From the NCBI GenBank assembly GCA_964490725.1, contig CAZBDU010000003.1, forward strand, positions 1 to 64,000: 64,000 nucleotides of DNA. The letters are read 5' to 3'. This DNA is from CAZBDU01 sp964490725. GTDB lineage: Bacteria; Spirochaetota; Spirochaetia; SZUA-6; DRHE01. This document shows, one piece after another, positions 46,631-55,659 of the stretch. Each line of letters opens with the position of its first letter. Positions within the stretch are counted from its first letter, which is position 1. The notes under the pieces are model-generated. The model was not told where the DNA came from, did no database searches, and was given only the letters and a program-made list of their open reading frames with translations. Made by a program: the position numbers and the translations under genes.

Positions 46631-47563
46631 GTGGCGGATCTGCTGGTCAGCGGGATCATCTACGGGAGCATCATCACCCTGGCGGCCATCGGGCTGACCC
46701 TGATGTCGGACATCCTGAGGTTCTTCAACTTCGCCTACGGGGACTTCTTCTCCCTGGGCGCCTACGGGACTCTGCTGGTGCTGGGCCTGCTGCCCCGCTG
46801 GGCTCCCTTTCCGGGCCTGTCCTTCGGCTGGGGGCTGATCCTCTCGCTTCTTGCCGCCGTCGTGCTGACGGTGGCGGTGATGCTGCTCTTCGAGCGGTTG
46901 TTCTTCAGGCGCCTGAGACAGCTGGGGGTATCCCCGCTGTTCGTGTCCATCGCCTCCCTGGGAGTGGCATTCGCCATCCGCGCCGCGATCAACATCGCCT
47001 GGGGTCCAAAGGTACGCTACTACTCCAACGTCATTCAGATCAGCCGCCAGCTGCCCCTGGGCATCCGGATCACCTCCGATGAGGTCGTCATCCTGGCGAG
47101 CGCGCTGGTGCTGGTGGTCCTGGTCTACCTGTTCCTGAAACGCACCCGCATGGGCAAGGCCATGCGCGCCTCCTCGGACAACGTGGTTCTGGCCGAGGCT
47201 TCCGGGGTCTCCACCCGGGGGGTCATCCTCTGGACCTGGACCATCTCGGGTGTCCTGGTGGCGGTGGCCGGCACGTTCTACGGCATCGAAGTGCAGCTCA
47301 GCCCCGGCATGGGCTGGGGCTTCCTCATCCCCATGTTCGTGGCCGTGATCATGGGCGGGATCGGCAGCTTCTGGGGCGCTCTGGTAGGGGGGATGACCAT
47401 CGGCATCTCCGAGGAGCTGATCACCGGAGTGATCCAGAACCTGGTCAACAGCATGGACATCCAGGCGGACATCTCGGTATACAAGCCGGCGGTGGCCTTC
47501 GTCTTCGTGGTGCTGATCCTGCTGCTCAAACCCTACGGCATCTTCGGCAGGAGGGAGCGGTAG
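46631..47563 (+). CDS. Liv-type ABC transporter permease (LivH class)
   Basis: The 310-residue membrane subunit starts with GTG at 46631 (GGGAGAGGATCGAG upstream). LivH features: IYGSIITLAAIGLTLMSDIL, FFNFAYGDFFSLGAYGTLL, and GKAMRASSDNVVLAEASGVS, the coupling helix region. It spans the membrane eight or so times. Its last 25 bases lie in a 43-bp tandem duplication that also copies the start of the next gene. Confidence 0.93.
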   Translation: MADLLVSGIIYGSIITLAAIGLTLMSDILRFFNFAYGDFFSLGAYGTLLVLGLLPRWAPFPGLSFGWGLILSLLAAVVLTVAVMLLFERLFFRRLRQLGVSPLFVSIASLGVAFAIRAAINIAWGPKVRYYSNVIQISRQLPLGIRITSDEVVILASALVLVVLVYLFLKRTRMGKAMRASSDNVVLAEASGVSTRGVILWTWTISGVLVAVAGTFYGIEVQLSPGMGWGFLIPMFVAVIMGGIGSFWGALVGGMTIGISEELITGVIQNLVNSMDIQADISVYKPAVAFVFVVLILLLKPYGIFGRRER

Positions 47564-47625
47564 CCCCATGCTCAACTACTTCATCTTCGGCAGGAGGGAG
47601 CGGTAGCCCCATGCTCAACTACTTC
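47539..47625 (+). repeat. 43-bp tandem duplication at the livH/livM junction, with a 12-codon minigene
   Basis: The unit CATCTTCGGCAGGAGG... through CTCAACTACTT occurs at 47539-47581 and again at 47582-47624, identical. It contains the livH 3' end, the GGAGGGAGCGG ribosome site and the livM start. The first copy therefore makes a 12-codon frame (47568-47606, MLNYFIFGRRER), and the second copy gives the real livM start. Confidence 0.9.
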
Positions 47626-48573
47626 TCTTCCTACCTGGTGGTCGCCTGCATCTACGCGATCATGGCGCTGGGTTTGAACCTGCAGTGGGGGTTCACCGGC
47701 CTGATGAACTTCGGGATCGGCGCCTTCTACATGCTGGGGGCCTACACGTCGGCCATCCTGAGCGGGGCGCCCTCCCCGGACCACCTGGGAGGCTTCGGGC
47801 TGCCCATCGCCCTGGGCGTGCTCGGCGCGGCGCTTCTGCCCGCTCTGGTAGCCTGGCTGCTGTCCTTTCCGGCCCTGAAGCTGCGGGGCGGACCGTTCGC
47901 CATCGCCCTGCTGGCCATCATGGAGACGCTGCACCTGATCATCCGCAACGAATCCTGGCTGACCAACGGAGTCTGGGGAATCAGGGGCATCCCGCGGCCC
48001 TTCTTCGAGCTGGTGAACCCGCGCGCCTATTCCTTCTACTTCCTGATCATCGCGGCCCTGGCGCTGCTTCTGACCTGGCTGGCCATGCAGCGGGCGGTGG
48101 GCTCTCCCTGGGGCCGGGTGCTGCGCGGCATCCGGGAGGACGAGTACCTGACCAGCATGTCCGGCAAGAACATCTTCCGCTACCGGCAGCAGTCCTTCGT
48201 GATCAGCTCCATGATCATGGGTATCGCCGGCTCCCTGTACGTGCACTACACCGGCTTCGTGAGTCCGCAGGTCTTCTCCCCCCTCATGTCCACCTTCATC
48301 GTCTGGCTGATGGTGATGGTGGGCGGGACCGGCAGCAACAGCGGCGTAGTGCTGGGGGCCTTCCTGGTTTGGGCCGTCTGGGTGGGCAGTGACTTCCTGA
48401 CCGATCTTGTGCCGGCCTCGATCGCCACCCAGATCGGGTTCATCCGCATGCTGGCCGTGGGAATCATCCTGATGGTTACCGTCCTCACCCGGCCCCAGGG
48501 CCTGCTCTCTCGCCGGCTGTTCTCCGCGCAGCTGCAACAGGACGAGCAGGCTCAAACGCCGGGTCCATCCTGA
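47611..48573 (+). CDS. Liv-type ABC transporter permease (LivM class)
   Basis: The 320-residue membrane subunit has LivM features: ACIYAIMALGLNLQWGFTGL, MNFGIGAFYMLGAYTS, WGRVLRGIREDEYLTSMSGK (coupling helix) and TGFVSPQVFSPLMSTFIVWL. The start is the second copy of a tandem duplication; the first copy's ATG is followed by an early stop. Completes a full SBP-2 ATPase-2 permease transporter. Confidence 0.92.
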   Translation: MLNYFSSYLVVACIYAIMALGLNLQWGFTGLMNFGIGAFYMLGAYTSAILSGAPSPDHLGGFGLPIALGVLGAALLPALVAWLLSFPALKLRGGPFAIALLAIMETLHLIIRNESWLTNGVWGIRGIPRPFFELVNPRAYSFYFLIIAALALLLTWLAMQRAVGSPWGRVLRGIREDEYLTSMSGKNIFRYRQQSFVISSMIMGIAGSLYVHYTGFVSPQVFSPLMSTFIVWLMVMVGGTGSNSGVVLGAFLVWAVWVGSDFLTDLVPASIATQIGFIRMLAVGIILMVTVLTRPQGLLSRRLFSAQLQQDEQAQTPGPS

Positions 48574-48638
48574 CCGTACCGGCCAGAGCGGGCGACCTCC
48601 GCCGCGGCGGTCCGGTTCCCGTTCGGCTGCCCGGCTGG

Positions 48639-48655
48639 GTACATTTGAGTACATT
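48639..48655 (+). promoter_or_regulatory. Direct repeat GTACATT-GTACATT before the amidase gene
   Basis: GTACATT occurs at 48639-48645 and 48649-48655, exactly one helical turn apart, about 30 bases before the formamidase start. It could be a regulator site in a secondary promoter region within the operon. Confidence 0.35.
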
Positions 48656-48685
48656 AGAGACCAGTCGACATACAAGGAGCCGGCC

Positions 48686-49594
48686 ATGCAGTTGATAAGC
48701 AGGAGCGAAGTGATTTTCCGGTTCAGCCCGAAGAACCGGCCCATCGTCACCGTGCGGCCCGGTCAAGCCGTGGCCGTGGAGACGGACGACTGCTTCCGCA
48801 GCCAGATCAGGAGCGAGAGAGACCTGGTGACCCAGATCGACTTCTCGAAGGTCAACCCGGCCACGGGACCCATCGCGGTGGAGGGCGCCGAGCCTGGGGA
48901 CATCCTGGTGGTGGACATCGACCGGATCGAGGTGGGATCCACCGGATTCATGGTGGCCATCCCCGGCGAAGGCGCTTTCGGCGAGCGGCTGAAGGAGCCG
49001 GTGACCCGGGTGGTATCGGTCGACGGCGGCCGGTTCTGGCTCGACAAGGATCTGTCCTTTCCGCTGCGCCCCATGATCGGGGTGATCGGCGTCTCGCCGG
49101 GTGACAGGGAGGTACCCTGCGGCGAGATCGGGGATCACGGGGGGAACATGGACGCGAAGGTCATCCGCCAGGGCGCCCGGGTGTACTTCCGGGTGCGCCA
49201 GGAGGGGGCCATGTTTGCCCTGGGCGATGCCCACGCAGGGATGGGAGACGGAGAGGCCCTGATCTGCGGCGTGGAAATCCCCGCCCGCGTCGAGCTGAGG
49301 CTCGACCTGATCAAGCGGCCGCAAATTCTTCCGCCCAGGCCGGTGGTGGAGATCGATGGCCGCTTCGCGACCATCGGGCTGGGTCCCACCCTGGACGAGG
49401 CGGCTTCCTGCGCGCTGGACGACATGATGGACCTCATCCATCGCAAGACCGGGCGGGGCCCGGAGGAGATCAGCATGCTGATCAGCGCCGTCGGGGACCT
49501 GAGGGTCTGCCAGATCGTGGATCCCCAGAAGACGGCCCGCGTGGAGATGCCCAAGTCCATCCTGCCGGACCCAGAGCAGCCGGTGTTGCCCTGA
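48686..49594 (+). CDS. Acetamidase/formamidase family protein
   Basis: Hydrolyses a short amide such as formamide or acetamide to ammonia and the acid. The 302 residues show the FmdA/AmdA pattern: TGPIAVEGAEPGDILVVDID, CGEIGDHGGNMDAKVIRQGA and FALGDAHAGMGDGEALICGV, which surrounds the metal-binding active site. AAGGAG precedes the ATG. It follows the Liv-type transporter by 112 bases and likely processes its cargo inside the cell. Confidence 0.92.
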   Translation: MQLISRSEVIFRFSPKNRPIVTVRPGQAVAVETDDCFRSQIRSERDLVTQIDFSKVNPATGPIAVEGAEPGDILVVDIDRIEVGSTGFMVAIPGEGAFGERLKEPVTRVVSVDGGRFWLDKDLSFPLRPMIGVIGVSPGDREVPCGEIGDHGGNMDAKVIRQGARVYFRVRQEGAMFALGDAHAGMGDGEALICGVEIPARVELRLDLIKRPQILPPRPVVEIDGRFATIGLGPTLDEAASCALDDMMDLIHRKTGRGPEEISMLISAVGDLRVCQIVDPQKTARVEMPKSILPDPEQPVLP

Positions 49595-49752
49595 AGCTGC
49601 CTGGGGTGCCGGACCGCCGCGCCGCCTTGCGGAAATCGAGACGGCGCGGGGCCCGCCGGTGGGTTGCGAGGGCCCGAGACCGTGGAGAAACCGCCCCGGA
49701 AGAGCTATCATTGGTATGGCACAGGCTGCCGTGGACCCGGGCGCCATGGGAA

Positions 49753-50895
49753 ATGGCGGAGGTGGCATCGCTGCTGGCAAAGGATCGTCGCGCTCTCATC
49801 TTCCTGTGTTTCCTCATCGTGCTGGCCCCGGCGGCGCTTTGCGCGCAAGCGGCAGCGGGCGGCCCGGCCGAGCCGGTGGTGCTGGTGCTGGTGCGGGCGG
49901 CGGACCAGCAGGAGAACGCCCAGCTTTCGAGTTTCATCGCGGCCACCGTGGAGCTGGAGCTGGGCAGGGCGGGGATGATGGCGCTGCCGGAGGATGGGCC
50001 GCAGCGCGGCGGAGGAGGGCCCCCGGCGCCGGAGGGCGTGCTGGCGGCGGCGAAGGCGGCGGAGGCGGACTTTGCGCTCACCGCCCTCTACGAGAGCACC
50101 GGGGACCGGGTGCGAACCCGGTTCGGCTGGTACGACGTCGGACGCGAAGAGCTGGTGGCGGAAGTGACGCGAAGCCACAGGATCGGACTGAACGCGGACA
50201 CAGTGGTCATCGACGCCGTGGAGGAGCTGATCTTCCGCTCGCTGGACCGCATCAAGGAGGTGGCCGGGATACGCGCGGCGCGGGCGGCGGAGGCGGCCCG
50301 CCGGGCGCAAGCCGAGGAGGCGGCGCGGGCGGCGGAGGAGGCGGCCCGCCGGGAGAAGGCCCCGCCGGCGCCGGTGCCTCCGGCCGCTCGGCCTGCGGCG
50401 GAGCGAGCGCGGTTTCGCGTCGTGGAGCTGTCCCTGGGCTTTGCGCCCTTTCTGGCGGTGGGGCAGGCCAGCCGCTACTTTCCCCTGGGGTATCTGCCCA
50501 GCCTCTACGTGAGCTTCCGCATGCCGGTTGGCTTCGGGACGGTGGGGCTGGGAGTGGCGGCAGGGGTGAACGCGTTCCAGGCCGAAGGGCTGCTGGCCTC
50601 CTCGATGGTGGAGCTGGTGCCCGCGGGAGTGGAGATCCGCGTGGCCTTGGCCCTGGGCACGGTGATGGGCGCCTACCTCCGTTTCTCCGGGGGGCCTGCG
50701 CTGCTGGTGCTCAACTCCACCGCGGAGGGGCCCAGGGCCAAGCTCTTGCCCTTCGCCCAGGGCGGGCTGGGCCTGTCTGTGGCGTTGACCCGGGCGTTCG
50801 GGTTTTCCGTGGAAGGCACCTACGTGGCCTTCTTCGAGCAGGGCTACCCCATCATGGGGGTGGCTCCGTCGGCCTATCTGTTCGTGAGGCTGTAG
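49753..50895 (+). CDS. Exported protein with predicted beta-barrel-like C-terminus, function unknown
   Basis: The 380-residue protein has a signal peptide (ALIFLCFLIVLAPAALCAQA), an N-terminal alpha/beta-like domain (PVVLVLVRAADQQENAQLSS), a highly charged Ala/Glu/Arg helix (about residues 175-205) and a C-terminal region of alternating hydrophobic strands ending in VAPSAYLFVRL, as expected for an outer-membrane barrel. I do not recognise the family. It is followed after 4 bases by the Ig-repeat lipoprotein gene, so the two are probably one envelope unit. Start is uncertain: the ribosome site is weak. Confidence 0.55.
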   Translation: MAEVASLLAKDRRALIFLCFLIVLAPAALCAQAAAGGPAEPVVLVLVRAADQQENAQLSSFIAATVELELGRAGMMALPEDGPQRGGGGPPAPEGVLAAAKAAEADFALTALYESTGDRVRTRFGWYDVGREELVAEVTRSHRIGLNADTVVIDAVEELIFRSLDRIKEVAGIRAARAAEAARRAQAEEAARAAEEAARREKAPPAPVPPAARPAAERARFRVVELSLGFAPFLAVGQASRYFPLGYLPSLYVSFRMPVGFGTVGLGVAAGVNAFQAEGLLASSMVELVPAGVEIRVALALGTVMGAYLRFSGGPALLVLNSTAEGPRAKLLPFAQGGLGLSVALTRAFGFSVEGTYVAFFEQGYPIMGVAPSAYLFVRL

Positions 50896-50899
50896 GCGT

Positions 50900-52039
50900 A
50901 TGAAGAGAAGAGCTTTCATCTACAGCGATCCAAGTTCGCGCCGCCGGCGGGCGCCTGCGGCGCTCCCGGGGGCGATGCTCCTGGCGGCCCTGTTCCTGCT
51001 GGCCGCCTGCGGCAACTGGAGCTTCTACGGCCAGCTGGACGGGCAGCTGGTGCTGAGCCCGCAGGAAGCGGGCCTGGCGGTGGACGGGAAGTTCACCTTC
51101 GCGGTCAGCGGCGGGGCTCCCCCCTACACGTTTACGGTCACCGGCAAGGGCAGCATCGACCCGCAGACCGGACAGTACGTGGCCCCGTCATACCCCACCA
51201 CGGACGTGGTGCGGGTGACGGACAGCTCCGCGCAGCTTTCGGTGTCGGCCATTACCGTCTACGTGCCGCTGGCGATCGACCCCTCAGCCAAGGCGATGCC
51301 CCTGGGCGGCGATGCGGTTTTTGCGGCGAGCGGCGGCGCCCCCCCCTACACCTTCGAGCTGAGGACCGGGTCCGGCAGCCTGGTCCAGGGCACGGGGGCC
51401 GACTACAACAAGGCCACCTTCACGCCGTCGGCGCCCGGATCGGCCATCATCCGCCTCACCGACGACTTCGGGGCCTACCGGGAGGCTGCGGTCACCGTGG
51501 TGAGCGGCGCCTACCCGATCATCGATCCGCCCAGCGTCACCCTGGGCTACGGGGAGGCGTACCCGTTCACGGTCTCGGGGGGCAGCCAGCCCTACGATGT
51601 CATGGTTCTGAGCGGCACCATCGTGGCGGCGAACTCCGGCACCATCGACGGGACCAACAAGAATCTGACGGGCGCCGGCCCCGCCCCGGTCACTTTCAGC
51701 TACCAGGCGGTGTCGGCGGAAGCGTCTGAGTCTGCCGACATCACCGTGACAGACAGCACGACGCCGACGCCGTTGACCGCGCAGGCATTGGTGACCGTCA
51801 CCAACGTGCCGCCCCTCATGATCTATCCCGACGGGCCCACCGTTCTTCGCGGGAACGGGCTCACCTTCACGGTCTCAGGCGGCCAGGGCCCCTACACGTT
51901 CTCGGCCGACAAGGGCACGATCGTTCCGGCGGACGCCACCTCGGCGGACTACACGGCCCCGTCGCTTCCCGGCGCCGACTTCGTGTACGTGACCGACGAC
52001 ATTGGCCGGCAGGCCCAGTCGAAGGTGACGGTGAAGTAG
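50900..52039 (+). CDS. Lipoprotein with four Ig-like repeats
   Basis: The 379-residue protein has a lipobox (LLAACG, Cys37) after an unusually long basic N-terminus. Four tandem repeats of about 85-95 residues each carry a GGxPPYTF-type turn (near residues 70, 144, 227 and 327: SGGAPPYTF, SGGAPPYTF, SGGSQPYDV, SGGQGPYTF) and end in VTVT-like strands. These resemble bacterial Ig-like or cadherin-like surface domains. Anchored in a membrane and displayed outside or in the periplasm, it likely mediates adhesion or wall contact. Confidence 0.7.
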   Translation: MKRRAFIYSDPSSRRRRAPAALPGAMLLAALFLLAACGNWSFYGQLDGQLVLSPQEAGLAVDGKFTFAVSGGAPPYTFTVTGKGSIDPQTGQYVAPSYPTTDVVRVTDSSAQLSVSAITVYVPLAIDPSAKAMPLGGDAVFAASGGAPPYTFELRTGSGSLVQGTGADYNKATFTPSAPGSAIIRLTDDFGAYREAAVTVVSGAYPIIDPPSVTLGYGEAYPFTVSGGSQPYDVMVLSGTIVAANSGTIDGTNKNLTGAGPAPVTFSYQAVSAEASESADITVTDSTTPTPLTAQALVTVTNVPPLMIYPDGPTVLRGNGLTFTVSGGQGPYTFSADKGTIVPADATSADYTAPSLPGADFVYVTDDIGRQAQSKVTVK

Positions 52040-52060
52040 GACAGGACCCGGCCCGTCCGG

Positions 52061-53683
52061 TCAGCGCAGCAGCCTCTGCAGCCCCGCCAGGAAGCGGGTG
52101 AACTGGTCCGAGCTGCCGGCGTAGCGCTGGGCGAGCTCGCCGGCATCCAGGCCGTTGTCCGCCAGCACCGCCTCCAGCACCGCGTTCACGTCCTGCAGCG
52201 CGTCCTCCTGGCCCTGGCGCCACTGCTCCTCGGCGGAGATCGTAAAGAACTGCTCCAGCGACTCGTAGAGGGCGGGATGCTGCCGCCGGACGCTGTCGGA
52301 GGAGACGATCTGCCGCACCAGCACCTTGGTCTCCAGCAGGCTGAGGAGCTCCTCCTGGGTGGGGCCCTCGCCGTGCAGGCCTGCCGCCGCCGCGGCGTAG
52401 GCGGAGCGGATGCCCGTCACCTGCTGGGAGCGCTGCCGCTGTTCAGCCAGGAGCGCCTCCTGCCGGCTGAGGGTCCGCTGCTGGCGATCCAGCTGCTCCT
52501 GCAGGCTCCGGGCCCGCGACTGCTCCTGCTCCAGCCGGCCGCGGAGGTCGGCGATCTCGCCCTGCAGCTCCGCCGTCTGCGGCCCGGTCGTCGTTTCGGC
52601 GGGGGGCGCGGCGGCCGGTGCCGGTGCGGATTCGGCCGCCACCAGGCGCCGCACTGTGCGCATCACGAACCGCTCCGCCGGAAGCCGGCGCTGCACCGCC
52701 GGCAGCGAGGCAATCCCCGGTTGGTCAAGGAAGCGCTCCAGGGCGTCCAGGCTCTCCAGGGCTCGGTCGTGCTCCGAGGCGCCCAGCGCCCGGTCCACCG
52801 CGGCGTAGAAGGCCAGAATCTGATCGAAGGCGCGCTGCTCCTCGCGGCGCTGCTCCTGAAGCGTATCGAACTGAGCGGCGATGCGGCTCCGGTCAGCCTC
52901 CAGGCGGGCGCGCTCCTCCTGAGCGCTCTGGAGGCTGCTCTGCTGCGCCTGGCGCAGAGCATCCAGCTCCGCCTGTTTGTCCGCCAGCGCCTGCTCGGCC
53001 TCCTGCCGGTACGCCGCCAGCTGCTGGGCGTTGGCCGCCTGGAGCTGCTCCTCCAGCTGGCCCAGGCGCTCCGACACCGACTGCTCGGACAGCCCCTGCT
53101 GCTCCAGCCTGCGCCGCTCGGAGTCCAGCCTCTGCTCCAGCTCGCGGCGCATCTGCTCCTCCCTCTGCCGGAGCTGATCCGCGGTCTGGGAGCGGAGCTC
53201 CTCCTGCTGGCGCCGCAGCTGGCTCAAACGGTCCTGGATCTGGCCGATCTCCTGGTCCTTCTGAGCCAGCTGCTGCTCCGATTCCTGGCGAACCGCCGCG
53301 ATGAGCCTGCTCTCCGCGGAGAGCACCGCAACCGCCGGCGAGGTGAGGGTGCGCTCCTGGCGGTTGAAGAACAGGAGCAGCACCGCCACCCCCACCACCA
53401 CCGCGGCCACAGCCGCGACGTTGACCACCAGGGGGACCAGGGCGCCGTTGCGCTGCGGGCGGAAGGCAAAGGTCTGGCGGTCGATGCGGGTGCGGGTCTT
53501 CTCCACCACCCCGTCGATTTCGGCGATGATCTCCACCTGCTCTTCCAGGGTGATGTCCGAAGGGACCTCATCGGGGGGCACGAACTCTGCGAGCGGCTGT
53601 TCGGGCTCTTCCTGCGCGGAGAGTTCGGACTTCTCCTCTCCGATGTCTTTGAGCTGGCTGGCCTTCCTGTACAGTCCGTTCAC
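52061..53683 (-). CDS. Single-pass membrane protein with long coiled coil, function unknown
   Basis: The 540-residue protein has an acidic cytoplasmic head, one membrane segment (residues 82-106), and a Gln/Glu/Arg-rich coiled coil from about 125 to 300 (RRQQEELRSQ-type heptads), a Pro/Ala linker near 350 and a second coil at 370-410 followed by a helical C-terminal domain. No family recognised. It is divergent from the adenylate cyclase gene and convergent with the Ig lipoprotein gene. It could be a scaffold between membrane and periplasm. Confidence 0.6.
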   Translation of the reverse strand: MNGLYRKASQLKDIGEEKSELSAQEEPEQPLAEFVPPDEVPSDITLEEQVEIIAEIDGVVEKTRTRIDRQTFAFRPQRNGALVPLVVNVAAVAAVVVGVAVLLLFFNRQERTLTSPAVAVLSAESRLIAAVRQESEQQLAQKDQEIGQIQDRLSQLRRQQEELRSQTADQLRQREEQMRRELEQRLDSERRRLEQQGLSEQSVSERLGQLEEQLQAANAQQLAAYRQEAEQALADKQAELDALRQAQQSSLQSAQEERARLEADRSRIAAQFDTLQEQRREEQRAFDQILAFYAAVDRALGASEHDRALESLDALERFLDQPGIASLPAVQRRLPAERFVMRTVRRLVAAESAPAPAAAPPAETTTGPQTAELQGEIADLRGRLEQEQSRARSLQEQLDRQQRTLSRQEALLAEQRQRSQQVTGIRSAYAAAAAGLHGEGPTQEELLSLLETKVLVRQIVSSDSVRRQHPALYESLEQFFTISAEEQWRQGQEDALQDVNAVLEAVLADNGLDAGELAQRYAGSSDQFTRFLAGLQRLLR

Positions 53684-53807
53684 AGTCCCGCCTACACTTT
53701 ACTTTCGGCCAACCGGCCTCCTGAGTCAACTAGGGGGTGCCGCCTCCGCCCCGGGCCCCCGAGCCTCCTCCCTTTGACACCCGGGGCGGGCACAGCTATC
53801 ATGGGCC

Positions 53808-55466
53808 ATGCGGATTCGGGTCAAGATCGTTCTGATCGTCCTGCCGCTGATCGTGGCCCCTTTCATCCTCATAGGGATCGCCGCTTCCCTGGCCGCGCGC
53901 AACGGCATCACCGGGGTGGCCACCGACTTCCTGCAGTTCAAGGCCCAGCAGCTCCAGGGCTACGCCCAGACGCAGTGGGGCCTGCTGGAGGAGAACGAGC
54001 TGTCCGGGCAGCCGGAGTTCGTGCGGGTGGCCCAGTCCGCGGTGGCCTCCTTCGCCCGCAGCCTGATCCGCAGCGACACCGAGCTCATCGTGGCGGTGGG
54101 CCAGGATGGGGAAGTGGCGATGCAGACGGGCGAGGTGCAGCTCAGCGGGGCCGAGCGGGACGCCCTGGCCGATCTGGCCAGGCGCGGGGCCGTGGGCTGG
54201 AGGCAGCTGCGCCTGGGAGGCGCGGAGCGGGTTGGGCAGGCCTTCACCTTCGCCCCCTTCGGCTGGTACGTGCTGGTCACCGAGCAGCGCCGGGTCTTCT
54301 ACCAGGCGGTGAACCAGATCTTCCTCCAGTCGGCGGCCATCATCGTGGTGGCGGCGGCGGTGTCGGTGTTCCTGCTGCTGCTCTTCTCGGGGTACCTGAC
54401 CACGCCCCTGGCCAGCGTGGTGGCGGCCATGCGCGAGGTGATCGCCAACGGCGACCTGTCGCGCCGGGTGGCGCTCCTGTACAACGACGAAACCGGAGAG
54501 CTGGGCCACACCTTCAACCTCATGACCAAAGAGCTGGAGAAGGCCTACAACCAGGTGAAAGGCTTCGCCTACCAGGCGGCCATCGCCCGCAAGCGGGAGC
54601 AGAAGATCCGCAGCATCTTCCAGCGCTACGTGCCCGCGGAGGTGATCGAGCAGTTCTTCGCCAACCCGGAGACCATGCTGGTGGGGGACAACCGCGTTCT
54701 GGCGGTGCTGTTCTCCGACATCCGCAACTTTACCACCCTGGCGGAAAACCTGCCGCCGGAGAGCATCGTGGAGTCGCTGAACCGCTACTTCAGCGTGATG
54801 GTGGACGTCATCATGGCGCGCAAGGGGATCGTGGACAAGTACATCGGCGACGCCATCATGGCCTTCTACGGCGCGCCGGTGCACCACGAGGACGACGCGC
54901 AGCAGGCGGTGCGCTCCGGGCTGGAGATGATCGAGTCGCTGGAGGAGTTCAACCGCTGGCAGGCGGAGCGCGGCCGCCCGCGGTTCACCATCGGGGTGGG
55001 CATCAACTACGGCGCTGTCACCGTGGGCAACATCGGCTCGGAGAAGAAGATGGACTACACCGTGATCGGCGACATGGTCAACCTAGCCTCGCGGCTGGAA
55101 GGGCTGACCAAGATCTACGGCGAGCCTCTGATCGTCTCCGAAGCGGTGCGGCGCGAGATCGGGGAGGAGTTCCCCTGCCGCCAGATCGACAAGGTGGCGG
55201 TGAAGGGGCGCACCCACGGCGTGAAGGTCTACGCGGTCCAGCGGGAGCTCTCCAGGGAGGAGCAGAAGGGCTGGAAGCTCCACCACACCGGCCTGGAGCA
55301 CTACTACCGGCGGGAGTTCGAGAAGGCCGCCAGGTACTTCCTCTACGTTCAGGAGGTGCTGCCCCGGGACGGGCTGGCCCCGGTGTACCTCAGGCGCTGC
55401 CAGCAGCTGCTCAAGCACGCCCCCGGAGAGGAGTGGGAGGGCATCGAGGTGATGCTGGAGAAGTGA
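53808..55466 (+). CDS. Membrane-bound class III adenylate/guanylate cyclase with HAMP domain
   Basis: Makes cAMP (or cGMP) in response to an extracytoplasmic signal. The 552 residues have a first membrane helix (about 5-27), a sensor domain, a second helix (about 170-192), HAMP, a short coil and the cyclase domain (about 290-475). Metal-binding Asp residues lie in VLFSDIRNFTTLAENL and DKYIGDAIMAFYGAP, with GINYGAVTVGNIGSEKKMDY and VIGDMVNLASRLEG beyond. An approx. 70-residue C-terminal tail with TPR-like helices follows. This architecture is typical of spirochaete cyclases. Confidence 0.94.
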   Translation: MRIRVKIVLIVLPLIVAPFILIGIAASLAARNGITGVATDFLQFKAQQLQGYAQTQWGLLEENELSGQPEFVRVAQSAVASFARSLIRSDTELIVAVGQDGEVAMQTGEVQLSGAERDALADLARRGAVGWRQLRLGGAERVGQAFTFAPFGWYVLVTEQRRVFYQAVNQIFLQSAAIIVVAAAVSVFLLLLFSGYLTTPLASVVAAMREVIANGDLSRRVALLYNDETGELGHTFNLMTKELEKAYNQVKGFAYQAAIARKREQKIRSIFQRYVPAEVIEQFFANPETMLVGDNRVLAVLFSDIRNFTTLAENLPPESIVESLNRYFSVMVDVIMARKGIVDKYIGDAIMAFYGAPVHHEDDAQQAVRSGLEMIESLEEFNRWQAERGRPRFTIGVGINYGAVTVGNIGSEKKMDYTVIGDMVNLASRLEGLTKIYGEPLIVSEAVRREIGEEFPCRQIDKVAVKGRTHGVKVYAVQRELSREEQKGWKLHHTGLEHYYRREFEKAARYFLYVQEVLPRDGLAPVYLRRCQQLLKHAPGEEWEGIEVMLEK

Positions 55467-55624
55467 TCCCGCACTCGCCGGAACCGCCGCCGGGGCCGCC
55501 AGCGGCCGGGCGGCTGCGCCGCGGGATTTGCCGGACACCGGCCCTTCAGGGTGCCGCCGTTTCGACGCGCCGTCGTGAAACCCTAAAGCGGTTCCTGTTT
55601 CGGGACGCTCGCGCCGGTCCGTAC

Positions 55625-55653
55625 TTGCCATGTACATGGCAAATTGCTATTAT
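55625..55653 (+). promoter_or_regulatory. Palindrome over the -35 box of a predicted leaderless promoter
   Basis: TTGCCATGTACATGGCAA (55625-55642) is a perfect 18-bp palindrome. Its first six bases serve as -35 (TTGCCA), then 17 bases, then -10 TATTAT (55648-55653). The expected transcription start is about 55660, the A of the ATG of the next gene. The palindrome is a clear operator candidate for autoregulation. Confidence 0.75.
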
Positions 55654-55659
55654 TGCGTC

